A DNA stretch of 64,000 bases from Desulfarculales bacterium UBA696 (GCA_002298995.1 DBMO01000002.1:1-64000); one strand, 5' to 3'. Positions 8,712 to 17,215 are shown, numbered from the stretch's first letter. Numbers and translations are program-made. Notes: generated by a model not told the origin, from the sequence alone.

Positions 8712-10373
8712 TCACCCCCCACTCGCCGCTTTTTTCTTTTCCTTATGACAGGCGGTACACGAGGTCGGCGACGGTTTTGCCAAGCCCATTGTCTTGTGGC
8801 ATTTCAGGCAAAGCTGGTGGAAAGCGGCCTGGAGACCAAGGCGGTTTGGCTGTCTTGGGTCGTATGGCTTGCCGTGGCAGGTGCCGCAGGGCGGGGGCTG
8901 CTTGGAAACCGGGGTCTTATGATGGCAGCCCAGGCACATCGTGCCGGTGTCGCTGTGAAAGTATTCCGCCAGCTGACTGTCCTTCATGCCGTTGATGAGC
9001 GACAGAATAATCTTGCGGTGCGGCATTTCGGCCGGCTCATACTTTTCGGTTGCTCCCTTTATTTGCACCTTTTCCGGTATTTCCTCCGGTGGGAAAATAC
9101 CGGGGCTCATATTCCGGCCTTTGAGCAGATTTTCGGCAACTTCCATTTTCCGGCTCTGGGGCGTTAACGCGCCCTTGCCGGGGGGGAGGGCCTTATCAGG
9201 GATCTGAACATGGCAAAGGCGGCATGCGGCGAATGGCCGGGCTGTCTTTTCCATATGGTTATGGCAGCCGGCGCAGGCAGGCACTACCTGTCTTTCGGCA
9301 TGGCATCCCACGCAGCTGTGGCTGCTTGTCTTTAAGTGCATCGATTCTTCGAGACGCACAAACGAGCTTTCCTTCGATCCGGCGGGCGTGTGGCATTTTC
9401 CACAGGCCTCCATCGAGGTGTGGTGGCATGAACGGCAGGAATCGTTGTACTTTTCATGAGCCCTGTGGTCGAAGGGCACCGGACCCATCGAAGGTGGAGG
9501 TAGGGGGTTTTTGGGGTCGCTGCCGGGATCGGGCAGAATTAACGTCGCATCGGGTTGCTGGCGCTTTAACCTGGCATCCTTTCCCGGAAGGTTTGCGAGC
9601 TTTTCCTTATTCCTTTTCTCGATTGCGGCGAGCGCCTCGGGGCCGTGACACCCTTCGCACCTGTAGGGCCCGGTCTCCCTGGATCCCTTGCCTACAAGCT
9701 CGACGTGGCAGTTCACACACAGCACGTGCGATGCCTGCCTCAGGCTTTTGACGTTATTTTTCTGCTTGTCCTGGTGGCAGTAGCGGCAGGTGCCTTCCTT
9801 GCCCTTTTCGTAGTATATCTTCCCTGACTGCCTGTCATACTCGTGATGGCACCGGCCGCAGTTGTCCTTCTGGTCGGCCCCCGGAACAATTTCTTTCGAT
9901 TCCGCGTGCCGATAATGGAGCACCTTATTCAAGGCGATGTCCATAACCGAGGAACTCTTCCTGGGATCGTCATTATGGCATGAGCGGCACTGGGTATCCG
10001 GAGGGCCGGACTTCTTTCCCGCCGCGGCCATCTGATTGTGGCAACCGGAGCATGCGGCATGATATATTTGCTTTATTTCTTCGGGTTTGGCGGCGCTTTT
10101 GGCCTTGAAGACCGTTGAAACCTTCTCGTTTTCAACCAGGTGGCAGGTTTTGCAACCCTTCTTTTCCCTGTCAAGGGCGTCGGTGTGCTTGTCGTGCAAA
10201 AACGCCACGGGCGGCTTTTCCAGCCGGCCGAAGGCAGCCATCGTATCAATCATTATCAGGTCAGGCTCTCCCGTGGAGGTCCCGGTTCGATCATCGCTTC
10301 CACCGGCTCGGATGGAGAGGACCGATGTTGCTGCACATACCAGCAAAATGACGGCCAACTTACGAAATTCCAT
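8712..10373 (-). CDS. hmcA: 16-haem high-molecular-weight cytochrome c (HmcA type)
   Basis: I count sixteen CxxCH haem motifs: CKTCH, CSGCH, CRSCH, CGRCH, CRYCH, CVNCH, CEGCH, CRSCH, CGKCH, CVGCH, CAGCH, CRLCH, CLGCH, CGTCH, CLKCH and CTACH. This equals the count in Desulfovibrio HmcA, and the length (about 553 residues) is similar. A signal peptide (LAVILLVCAATSVLS) sends it to the periplasm. Start chosen at 10373 (GGAG six bases before); an ATG at 10385 is the alternative. It is the last gene of a three-gene operon after a cytochrome b and a tetrahaem c3. The iron-sulfur and NrfD-like Hmc subunits are missing. Probable role: electron wire between periplasmic hydrogenase or formate dehydrogenase, c3 and the membrane. 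Orthology to HmcA is inferred from haem count and size. Confidence 0.85.
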   Translation of the reverse strand: MEFRKLAVILLVCAATSVLSIRAGGSDDRTGTSTGEPDLIMIDTMAAFGRLEKPPVAFLHDKHTDALDREKKGCKTCHLVENEKVSTVFKAKSAAKPEEIKQIYHAACSGCHNQMAAAGKKSGPPDTQCRSCHNDDPRKSSSVMDIALNKVLHYRHAESKEIVPGADQKDNCGRCHHEYDRQSGKIYYEKGKEGTCRYCHQDKQKNNVKSLRQASHVLCVNCHVELVGKGSRETGPYRCEGCHGPEALAAIEKRNKEKLANLPGKDARLKRQQPDATLILPDPGSDPKNPLPPPSMGPVPFDHRAHEKYNDSCRSCHHTSMEACGKCHTPAGSKESSFVRLEESMHLKTSSHSCVGCHAERQVVPACAGCHNHMEKTARPFAACRLCHVQIPDKALPPGKGALTPQSRKMEVAENLLKGRNMSPGIFPPEEIPEKVQIKGATEKYEPAEMPHRKIILSLINGMKDSQLAEYFHSDTGTMCLGCHHKTPVSKQPPPCGTCHGKPYDPRQPNRLGLQAAFHQLCLKCHKTMGLAKPSPTSCTACHKEKKKAASGG

Positions 10374-10429
10374 CTTCCTCTCCATGGAATGCAATCCCTT
10401 GGTTTTCTCACCAATGAACGCGAGAACCC

Positions 10430-10813
10430 CTAACCCTTCCTGACATGGCACCCGCCGCATGTTGTCGCTCCGCCCGGCTTACCCTGTGAGCGAAGATATT
10501 CGTGGCACCCTTTGCACTGATAGTGGAATGCGTCTCTTAGCGATAAGTTATCACGGTTTGACTCAGGGCCATGGCATGTGCCGCAGGCCTGCCCTTCTCC
10601 TCCCCTGTTGTTCATATAAGCGTCAAAGTCGTGGTGGCACTGCAGGCAATCAACTTTACCGATGTGCTGTTCATGGTTGAAACTAACGGGCGGCCTCTGG
10701 TGGTTCCCGATTTCAGCGTGATTCAGAACTATGATCTGTTCCTGCGAGCAAACAGGGACGGCAAAAGCCACGAACAGCAATAACGTCGAAGACATCACAG
10801 TTTTTAGACGCAA
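10430..10813 (-). CDS. Tetrahaem cytochrome c3
   Basis: 127 residues, TTG start with GGAG six bases upstream (an ATG at 10795 is possible but has no site). A hydrophobic signal sequence ends near VPVCSQ. Four CxxCH motifs follow (CLQCH, CGTCH, CKGCH, CGGCH) with extra histidines (FNHEQH, FHYQC) placed as distal ligands, the standard class III c3 arrangement. Cytochrome c3 is the periplasmic electron hub of sulfate reducers. It lies 29 bases after the cytochrome b gene and 56 bases before the 16-haem gene. The three are probably one transcript and one electron path. Confidence 0.88.
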   Translation of the reverse strand: MRLKTVMSSTLLLFVAFAVPVCSQEQIIVLNHAEIGNHQRPPVSFNHEQHIGKVDCLQCHHDFDAYMNNRGGEGQACGTCHGPESNRDNLSLRDAFHYQCKGCHEYLRSQGKPGGATTCGGCHVRKG

Positions 10814-10842
10814 AAGGATCTCCGTTCAAATACCTCTTCTGA

Positions 10843-11514
10843 TTAGCTATCCAACCCAATTCCGGTCCAGGCCCGCCGCGTCAGCACTTCAAGGCCCATT
10901 AAACCGCGGGCAAGGAAAAAAAGACATGCCTGCCCCGGTTTGCTGAAAGGAATGGCCACCAGAAGCAACTCGGCGCTGAAGACGTGCAAAATCAGCATCA
11001 ACATATACGGACCGATCTGGTGGTACGCGAGATATCCGGTAACGAAGGGAAGAGCTGTAATCAATGAAATCAGATAGTCGCGAGCCGAGGTCACACGGCG
11101 TAACCCCGGCTGGATAATTCTTTGCAGGAGAAGGAATATACCCGAAATGAAAAAAACAAGCGTTATGGTGTCGCTTACCGATTCGGGAAATACGAAGAGG
11201 CTGATTCCCAGGTACTCCTGGAGCAGGAAATTGTGTGCCACCAGGAAGAGCGGAGCGGCAAACAGGCAGAGGTGATAAACGGAGACGGCGGCAACAAACA
11301 CCGGCTGAGACCGGAAAGATAAATCCCCCGGCTGCATGGGAAAGTAAACGACGGGACCCGAACCGGTTATCGGGTCTCCATTATTTGGGGGAGCCCCGCC
11401 TCTCCCCCTGGCCAAACCGTAGAGGTAAGCCAGCTTCAATGCCAGGCTCGCGAGGCAAAAGCCGAAGGAGGCCCACGCGGCCGGTCCGGCAAGGAAGTCG
11501 TATATCTCGATCAT
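10843..11514 (-). CDS. NarI-like membrane cytochrome b (HmcE/TmcC type)
   Basis: 223 residues with five or so membrane helices. Four histidines in two helix pairs (H81 with H94; H165 with H177) fit the two-haem b pattern of NarI, HmcE and TmcC subunits, which exchange electrons between periplasmic cytochromes and the quinone or cytoplasmic side. It is the first gene of the cytochrome operon; the multihaem genes follow directly. No cytoplasmic CCG/iron-sulfur subunit (TmcB, HmcF) is next to it, so the inner partner could be menaquinone. Ribosome site is poor. Family placement is from topology and histidine spacing; whether HmcE or TmcC is nearer I cannot tell. Confidence 0.7.
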   Translation of the reverse strand: MIEIYDFLAGPAAWASFGFCLASLALKLAYLYGLARGRGGAPPNNGDPITGSGPVVYFPMQPGDLSFRSQPVFVAAVSVYHLCLFAAPLFLVAHNFLLQEYLGISLFVFPESVSDTITLVFFISGIFLLLQRIIQPGLRRVTSARDYLISLITALPFVTGYLAYHQIGPYMLMLILHVFSAELLLVAIPFSKPGQACLFFLARGLMGLEVLTRRAWTGIGLDS

Positions 11515-11993
11515 CTGATTAGCGCGCCCCCGAAGATGGTTTCGAGTCTCATATCAGGAAATCAGAAATCAATCACTTCCACCACCAACGGCGGATAATT
11601 ATCATAAAAGCCTTAACCAGAGAAGCACACAGGCCATTTCATCCGGTGCGGTCACGGAAATTTTTGAGCATCGATGGATACCCATTGAGCATTTCTTATC
11701 ATGCTATAATATGCTATTGGGGTGCCTCGAAGCTCCATTCGTCCTCACTCAGCTGCCGGACCCGGAAAGACCGTGCTGCTACGGGAAGGTTAAGGGGGCG
11801 AGGATTGGATTTGCCGGGAATCGGATGACCTGAAATTTAAGGCCTCAGGCTGGAGATTTAAACATATCCTTGCGTTAACCTTCAAGGATTTAGTTCGATT
11901 TCGGGCCGCCCGGGGCAAAATGCTTTCGAGCGGGCTTCTAAAATCCCGCGACGTTGATATTTGATATTCACAAACTAAATGCTGGAGCACTCA
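11515..11993. other. Intergenic region between divergent operons
   Basis: No gene with a credible ribosome site is seen. It must hold the promoters of the leftward cytochrome operon and the rightward CoA-transferase gene. A TATAAT at 11705-11710 is preceded by TTGAGC at 11685-11690, but the 14-base spacing is short. I saw no Rex-type dyad here. Confidence 0.5.
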
Positions 11994-13871
11994 ATGAAGA
12001 GCTACTGGCCGGACGAGTACCTTAAAAAGAAAACGACCGCGCCCAAAGCAATCGAGCAGATTAAGTCCGGCCAACGGATATTCATAAGCACTGCGTGCGG
12101 GGAGCCTCAGCACCTGCTGACCGAGCTTGCCGAACAGGCCGGCAGATTTAGCGACCTTGAAATAATCAGGCTTCAGAGCCTCGAGACTGAGCCGATCAGC
12201 CTGATCGCGGACGAATCGCCCGCCCACAACTTCACTATCAGGTCATTTTACTCCGGATCGACCGTACCCGAAGCGCTCTTGAAAACCAGGCGCTTTTCCA
12301 TTCCGGTCAATCTCTCCCACGTGCCGCACCTGTTCCAGATGCGCCAGGTCCCGATCCATGTAGCCATGGTGCAGGTATCGCCCCCGGATGATTTCGGCTG
12401 GATGAGCCTCGGGGTCTCGGTTGACATTACACTGTCGGCCGCCCTGTCCGCCGACATGGTTATCGCGCAGGTAAACCCGAGAATGCCGCGGGTACTCGGA
12501 CACAGCTTTCTTCATGTAAACGATGTGGACCTCCTGGTTGAATACGAGGAGGACCTGATCACAATCGCCGAACCGCCCCGGGCCGATATTGCCAGGATAA
12601 TCGCGCGGCACGTCTCGAAGCTGATCGACGACGGCTCGACGATCCAACTGGGGATTGGCGAGCTGCCCCAGGCAGCCTTCGAAGCGCTTGCCGACAAAAT
12701 GGACCTCGGGATTCACACCCAGGTGCTTACCGACGGGACAATGGAACTGGTAGAGCAGGGCGTGGTAACGAACCGCAAGAAGGGCTTGAATGATGGGAAA
12801 ATCGTTGCAAGCTCGGCCATCGGATCGAAGGAATTATACGAATTTATCCACGATAATCCCTCGATCGAGTTCCATCCCTCAGACTACGTGAACAACCCCC
12901 TGATCATTGCCGCACACAACAGGATGGTCTCGTTAAACGAGGTGTCGTGTATGGACCTGACCGGTCAGGTGGCGGTGGATGCACGGCCCGAAAACTACTA
13001 CTCCGGCGTAACCGGAATGCTCGATTTCATAAGGGGCTCCTCGATGGCCCCGCACGGCAAGTCCATTTTGATCATACCCTCGACCAACATCGAAAAAAAG
13101 ACGAGCAGGATAGTGCCGGTGCTCGACAATCACATGGCCGTCGTGGTTCCGCGAAGCGACGTCTACTACGTGGTGAGTGAATACGGGGTGGTAAACCTTT
13201 TCGGTAAGAGTCTCGAGGAGCGGGCCATAGCAATGATCAGCCTGGCCCACCCCGACTTCAGGGAGGAGCTGTTCGCCGCCGCCCTCGAAGAGGGCCTGAT
13301 CGGCGAAGGGCGAAACCTGAGGGAATCGCTCCATGCCGTCTATCCATTAAAGATCGAGAAAAAGATTACCATCGACGGCACCGAGGTAATGATTCGCCCG
13401 ATAAAGCCCGTTGATGAAAGACGACTCCAGGAGCACTTCTACAACCTCAACCAGCAGGATGTGGTAAAGCGCTTCCTCTACAGGAAAATGTCCTTCGTCC
13501 GAGACGACGTCGCCTCGATGTACGAGATCGATTACGTAAAAGAGATGACTATCGTTGCCGTAATCGGCGAGTTCGGCTTCGGCCGGATAATTGCCGTGGG
13601 CGGTTATGTTCTGGACACCGAATCGAATATTGCCGAAATGGCTTTTTCGGTATCCAGGGACTGGCAGGGCAAGGGACTCTCCAAGATCATCATGAAAAAA
13701 CTTGCGGATGCGGCCTGCGAAAACGGCATCACCGGCCTTATGGCCTACACGGCCTTAAACAACTCTCCAATGGTAAAACTTTTCAAGTCACTCCCCTACA
13801 AAGTGACGATAGAACACGAGCAGGACATGCTGCTGATGCATTGCAGGTTCGATGAAGAGCGGGGGGAATAA
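11994..13871 (+). CDS. Acetyl-CoA hydrolase/transferase-like protein fused to a GNAT domain
   Basis: 625 residues from the ATG at 11994 (GGAG six bases upstream; an ATG at 11979 has none). Residues 1-440 are a class I CoA-transferase of the acetyl-CoA hydrolase/4-hydroxybutyrate CoA-transferase family: QLGIGELPQAAF, MDLTGQVAVDA and a C-terminal GVVNLFGKSLEERA. Residues 455-625 are a GNAT acyltransferase (MIRPIKPVDERRL, RDWQGKGLSKIIMKK as acetyl-CoA loop). In characterised 4-hydroxybutyrate CoA-transferase the catalytic Glu lies in a HSEM-type motif near residue 238. Here the matching stretch is IHTQVLTDG, with Gln243 in that place. It may therefore be a weak CoA-transferase or an acyl-CoA-sensing acyltransferase. 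Divergent from the cytochrome operon. Confidence 0.8.
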   Translation: MKSYWPDEYLKKKTTAPKAIEQIKSGQRIFISTACGEPQHLLTELAEQAGRFSDLEIIRLQSLETEPISLIADESPAHNFTIRSFYSGSTVPEALLKTRRFSIPVNLSHVPHLFQMRQVPIHVAMVQVSPPDDFGWMSLGVSVDITLSAALSADMVIAQVNPRMPRVLGHSFLHVNDVDLLVEYEEDLITIAEPPRADIARIIARHVSKLIDDGSTIQLGIGELPQAAFEALADKMDLGIHTQVLTDGTMELVEQGVVTNRKKGLNDGKIVASSAIGSKELYEFIHDNPSIEFHPSDYVNNPLIIAAHNRMVSLNEVSCMDLTGQVAVDARPENYYSGVTGMLDFIRGSSMAPHGKSILIIPSTNIEKKTSRIVPVLDNHMAVVVPRSDVYYVVSEYGVVNLFGKSLEERAIAMISLAHPDFREELFAAALEEGLIGEGRNLRESLHAVYPLKIEKKITIDGTEVMIRPIKPVDERRLQEHFYNLNQQDVVKRFLYRKMSFVRDDVASMYEIDYVKEMTIVAVIGEFGFGRIIAVGGYVLDTESNIAEMAFSVSRDWQGKGLSKIIMKKLADAACENGITGLMAYTALNNSPMVKLFKSLPYKVTIEHEQDMLLMHCRFDEERGE

Positions 13872-13920
13872 AATTTAGGAATTCCTAAATCCCTAAATTT
13901 GCATCTCAAAGGAGGACAAA

Positions 13921-15573
13921 ATGGCGGTCAGCCCACTGGCGGGGAAGCCCGCTCCACCGGCAATGCTGGTGAACGTGGCGAAGCTGGTTACAGCGTATTA
14001 CTCTCAACACCCCGACCCGGCTGAAAAAAGTCAGCTCGTTGAATTCGGCACATCCGGCCACAGGGGATCTTCTCTTAGAAACAGCTTCAATGAAGACCAC
14101 ATTCTCGCAATCACGACGGCTATTTGCGAATACCGGCGCATGAACGGCATCTCCGGGCCTCTTTTTATCGGCAAGGATACTCACGCTCTGTCCGAGCCAA
14201 GTTTTGCCACGGCCCTGGAAGTCTTTGCGGCAAACGGAGTGGATGTTTTCGTTCAATCCGACTGGGGATATACACCTACCCCGGTGATATCGCACGCGAT
14301 CCTGGTGCATAACAGAAAAAATCCGGGAGCACCCGCCGATGGTATTGTAATAACGCCGTCCCATAACCCGCCCGAAGACGGCGGGATAAAGTACAACCCT
14401 CCAAATGGGGGTCCGGCCGATACGCATATTACCTCCTGGATCGAAAACCGCGCAAACGACCTCCTTCGCGAAAACCTTCGCGCCGTAAAACGCATCCCAT
14501 TCGAAAAAGCGGTGAAAAGCGGCTTTGTCCGCACCCATGACTATATCGCATCGTATGTGGACGAACTGGATCAGGTAATCGACGTAGAGGCGATAAGGTC
14601 GGCGGGCCTGCGAGTGGGCGCAGACCCGATGGGCGGATCGTCCCTGCCCTACTGGGAGCCGATTGCCGAGCGCCACCGCCTCTCCATCACGGTGGTTAAC
14701 GACCTGGTGGACCCCACGTTCGGCTTCATGACGGTTGATAAAGACGGCAAAATCCGGATGGACTGCTCTTCGCCTTATGCCATGGCAAGGCTTATCGGAC
14801 TCAAGGACAAGTTCGACGTGGCATTCGGAAACGACCCGGACTGCGACAGGCACGGAATCGTTACGCGCAGCTCCGGGCTTATGAACCCCAATCATTACCT
14901 TTGCGCGGCCGTCTGGTACCTGTTTCGGAACCGGCCCGGATGGAGAGAGGACGCCGGGGTAGGCAAGACGCTGGTAAGCACTGCCATGCTGGACCGAATA
15001 GCGGCAAGCCTTGGGCGCGGGCTCTTCGAGGTGCCGGTCGGCTTCAAGTGGTTCGTTGACGGCCTTCTGGACGGTTCCTATGCTTTCGGCGGCGAGGAAA
15101 GCGCCGGGGCATCATTTCTCAGGATGGATGGGAGCCCATGGTCCACCGACAAAGATGGGATAATCCTCGATCTTCTTGCGGCCGAGATCACCGCGAAGAC
15201 CGGGAAAGACCCCGGCGAGCTTTATTCAGAACTCACCGGAAAATTCGGAAATCCGGTGTATGAAAGAATAGATGCGCCTGCAACCCACGCCCAGAAAGCA
15301 GTGCTTAAAAATCTCTCGCCCGAGATGATTCGGGCATCGACTCTTGCCGGCGAAAATATTATCGGGAGGCTTGGCCAAGCGCCCGCAAACGGGGCGCCCA
15401 TCGGCGGCATCAAGGTGGTAGCCGAAAACGGCTGGTTTGCCGCCCGCCCTTCCGGCACAGAAGAGATCTACAAGATATACACCGAAAGCTTCAAGGGCCC
15501 GGATCACCTTCGCAAAATCCAGGAAGAGGCCCGCGAAATCGTAAGTGATGCATTTAAACAGGCGGGGCAGTGA
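13921..15573 (+). CDS. pgm: Phosphoglucomutase (alpha-D-glucose phosphate specific)
   Basis: 550 residues, perfect site AAAGGAGGACAAA before ATG. It interconverts glucose 1-phosphate and glucose 6-phosphate. Phosphoserine loop ITPSHNPPEDGG (Ser near residue 145), metal loop DPDCDRHGI, sugar loop GGEESAGASF and phosphate-binding RPSGTEEIYKIY near the C-terminus are all present and intact. Length and start (LAGKPAPPAMLVNV) match the bacterial Pgm family. Fifty bases separate it from the CoA-transferase gene; a common transcript is possible but there is no functional link. Confidence 0.95.
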   Translation: MAVSPLAGKPAPPAMLVNVAKLVTAYYSQHPDPAEKSQLVEFGTSGHRGSSLRNSFNEDHILAITTAICEYRRMNGISGPLFIGKDTHALSEPSFATALEVFAANGVDVFVQSDWGYTPTPVISHAILVHNRKNPGAPADGIVITPSHNPPEDGGIKYNPPNGGPADTHITSWIENRANDLLRENLRAVKRIPFEKAVKSGFVRTHDYIASYVDELDQVIDVEAIRSAGLRVGADPMGGSSLPYWEPIAERHRLSITVVNDLVDPTFGFMTVDKDGKIRMDCSSPYAMARLIGLKDKFDVAFGNDPDCDRHGIVTRSSGLMNPNHYLCAAVWYLFRNRPGWREDAGVGKTLVSTAMLDRIAASLGRGLFEVPVGFKWFVDGLLDGSYAFGGEESAGASFLRMDGSPWSTDKDGIILDLLAAEITAKTGKDPGELYSELTGKFGNPVYERIDAPATHAQKAVLKNLSPEMIRASTLAGENIIGRLGQAPANGAPIGGIKVVAENGWFAARPSGTEEIYKIYTESFKGPDHLRKIQEEAREIVSDAFKQAGQ

Positions 15574-15598
15574 AGCGGCGCGGGATACCGGCCGGCAA

Positions 15599-15853
15599 TC
15601 ACAAATGCTCTGCACCGCCGGAGAGGCACAGGAGCTGGGACCTCAGGTTTTTTCTATTTCCCCTTAGACCAAGCTTTTTTCTGATATTTGACCTGTGTGT
15701 TTCCATGTTTTTTTCTGACAGGCTGAGGACCTGGGCTGTTTCATCAGTAGTTTTGCCATCCTTTATGAATACGGCGACCTCCATCCCACGAGGGGCTATG
15801 CTACGGGGAAATCTGGCTGAACCTCGCATTGGGACTCGATATATTAACCGCAA
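15599..15853 (-). pseudogene. LuxR-type helix-turn-helix remnant
   Basis: A short leftward frame carries a recognisable LuxR/GerE DNA-binding domain. APRGMEVAVFIKDGKTTDET corresponds to the usual LTPREMEVA...GKTNKEIA, and is followed by VLSLSEKNMETHRSNIRKKL and a C-terminal NLRSQLL. Only the last ~65 residues of a regulator are left. There is no sensory or receiver domain, no ATG and no ribosome site, and the frame begins inside the rex terminator. I read it as the 3' end of a lost PAS-LuxR or response-regulator gene. The domain match is good; that it is dead is inference from truncation. Confidence 0.6.
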
Positions 15854-15889
15854 AAGCCCCTTCCCGGTATGGGATAGGGGCTTTTGCGG
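15848..15889 (-). terminator. Terminator of rex
   Basis: CCGCAAAAGCCCC pairs perfectly with GGGGCTTTTGCGG, with an inner TCCC/GGGA stem. It lies about 50 bases after the rex stop codon. On the minus strand it is followed by only a short TTAATAT tract. Confidence 0.75.
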
Positions 15890-15940
15890 GATTTATTCGC
15901 CTTTGAACTTTTCTTCTGGGACCGGCAGCTGGTTAGTCTT

Positions 15941-16573
15941 TCAGCCTCCAAACGAGAGGTGATAGGCTATGGAGTCGAGCTTGATGGTAAAATCCACGTT
16001 TTCGACATGGCAGCAATCGGGCACCTGTATCTGAACGGGCGCAAAATTCAATATCCCGTTTATGCCCGCCAAAACCAGCGAATTGGCAACGCTTTGCGCA
16101 TCGTTTGCCGGTGTTGCGATAATCCCCACGTGAACATCGCGCTCCCTAACAACGTCTTCCAGCTCACTTATGTGATTAATTATTAGCCCGTTGGGCAGCC
16201 GTTTTCCGACTTTTGACTGGTCGGCATCGAAGGCGGCCGTGAAGACGTAGCCGTGCTTGATGAAGTTGCCGTGACGGACCAGGGCAGATCCGAGATTGCC
16301 GAGTCCGACCATTGCCAGGTTCCAGGGGCGGTTCAATCCGAGGATATCCTTGATTTGGTTTACCAGGTCATTTACCCGGTAACCGACTCCGCGGACACCG
16401 AACTCACCGAAATAGGCCAAGTCTTTTCGAATCTGGGCGGGATTCACTCCGCACTGCTTGGCCAGACGCTCGGACGAGATCACCTCCACGTCTTCTTCGA
16501 GCAACTCCTGGAGAGTGCGCATGTAGATGGAAAGCCTGACTATAGTGGCCATGGGGATTTTGGCGAATTTCAT
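15941..16573 (-). CDS. rex: Redox-sensing repressor Rex
   Basis: 210 residues; AAAGGGG seven bases before ATG. The N-terminal winged helix (to about residue 80) carries the family signature SSERLAKQCGVNPAQIRKDL and FGEFGVRGVGY. The Rossmann domain follows with VGLGNLGSAL (about 89-98) and the closing dimer helix. Rex binds DNA when NAD+ is high and lets go on NADH, tuning fermentative and respiratory genes. It stands next to the ATP synthase Fo genes in the same orientation, as in Desulfovibrio. A perfect Rex-type operator lies 72 bases upstream of its own ATG, suggesting autoregulation. Confidence 0.95.
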   Translation of the reverse strand: MKFAKIPMATIVRLSIYMRTLQELLEEDVEVISSERLAKQCGVNPAQIRKDLAYFGEFGVRGVGYRVNDLVNQIKDILGLNRPWNLAMVGLGNLGSALVRHGNFIKHGYVFTAAFDADQSKVGKRLPNGLIINHISELEDVVRERDVHVGIIATPANDAQSVANSLVLAGINGILNFAPVQIQVPDCCHVENVDFTIKLDSIAYHLSFGG

Positions 16574-16644
16574 GGTCTGACCCCTTTGAATGTCTGAAAC
16601 TTAAAACACCTAAACTTCGAACCGGGTAAGGGTCCGGCTATTTA

Positions 16645-16660
16645 TGTGATTATATTCACA
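16645..16660. promoter_or_regulatory. Rex operator candidate at rex
   Basis: TGTGATTATATTCACA is a perfect 16-base dyad with the same half-sites and spacing as known Rex operators (TGTGA-N6-TCACA). It lies 72-87 bases upstream of the rex start. The half-sites also fit CRP/FNR-family proteins, but no such gene is nearby while rex is the next gene. Confidence 0.7.
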
Positions 16661-16709
16661 CTTCCCGCGCGAAAAAAGGCCCGGCGCTTGTTTTTTCCCC
16701 TTTGGGCAA

Positions 16710-16745
16710 ACAAAGGGCAAGCGGTCTAAGCCGCTTGCCCTTTGT
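16710..16745 (-). terminator. Hairpin ending the atp Fo operon
   Basis: ACAAAGGGCAAGCGG and CCGCTTGCCCTTTGT form a perfect 15-base-pair stem with a six-base loop, 26 bases past the atpE stop. The T tract after it is weak, so it may act partly as an mRNA-stabilising hairpin. Confidence 0.65.
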
Positions 16746-16770
16746 AACCAAAAAATCTGCGAAAGAACTT

Positions 16771-17133
16771 TTACTTCGCCAGACCCACAAATGTGCTTAT
16801 CGGGCCTGAGATCGGGTTGGCGTAGATCAGAATCAGCGAAACAACCAGAGCGTAGATCGACAGAGATTCGATCATGGCAAGACCGATCAGCATGGTAACG
16901 GTAACTTTACCGGAGGCCTCGGGGTTGCGGGCGATACCTTCAACTGCGCCTCTAACAGCCATGCCCTGGCCGATACCGCATCCGAAAGCGGCAATGGCTA
17001 TTCCGAAACCGGCGGCCATGGCGGAGTAGACGAAGAAGGAAACTGCCGTGCTTTTAGGATCGCCATCAGCGGCGAAAGCGGCACAGGACAGACCGAGAAC
17101 CATCAGCGTGGTCAAAAGACCTACTTTTTTCAT
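16771..17133 (-). CDS. atpE: ATP synthase Fo subunit c
   Basis: 120 residues, longer than usual (70-90) because of a cleavable-looking leader (MKKVGLLTTLMVLGLSCAAFA). Two membrane helices follow: the first with GCGIGQGMAVRGAVEGIARNPE around the polar loop, the second with the ion-binding carboxylate E89 in LAMIESLSIYALV. Q56, E89, S90 and Y94 match the Na+-coordinating set of Ilyobacter-type c subunits, but the position equal to Thr67 is Leu91. Ion specificity is thus open. GGAGG nine bases before ATG. Last gene of the Fo operon; the F1 genes are not in the window. Confidence 0.95.
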   Translation of the reverse strand: MKKVGLLTTLMVLGLSCAAFAADGDPKSTAVSFFVYSAMAAGFGIAIAAFGCGIGQGMAVRGAVEGIARNPEASGKVTVTMLIGLAMIESLSIYALVVSLILIYANPISGPISTFVGLAK

Positions 17134-17215
17134 GAACCAAACCCTCCTTTGGTATAAGTGAATTTAAAGAACGTATATGCGAACGCGGCCTTCCCAAACC
17201 CCGTTATCGCCTAGA

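Noticed and set aside
11685..11710. TTGAGC...TATAAT as promoter of the CoA-transferase gene
   Set aside because: The spacing is only 14 bases and it lies almost 290 bases from the start codon; kept as a remark only.
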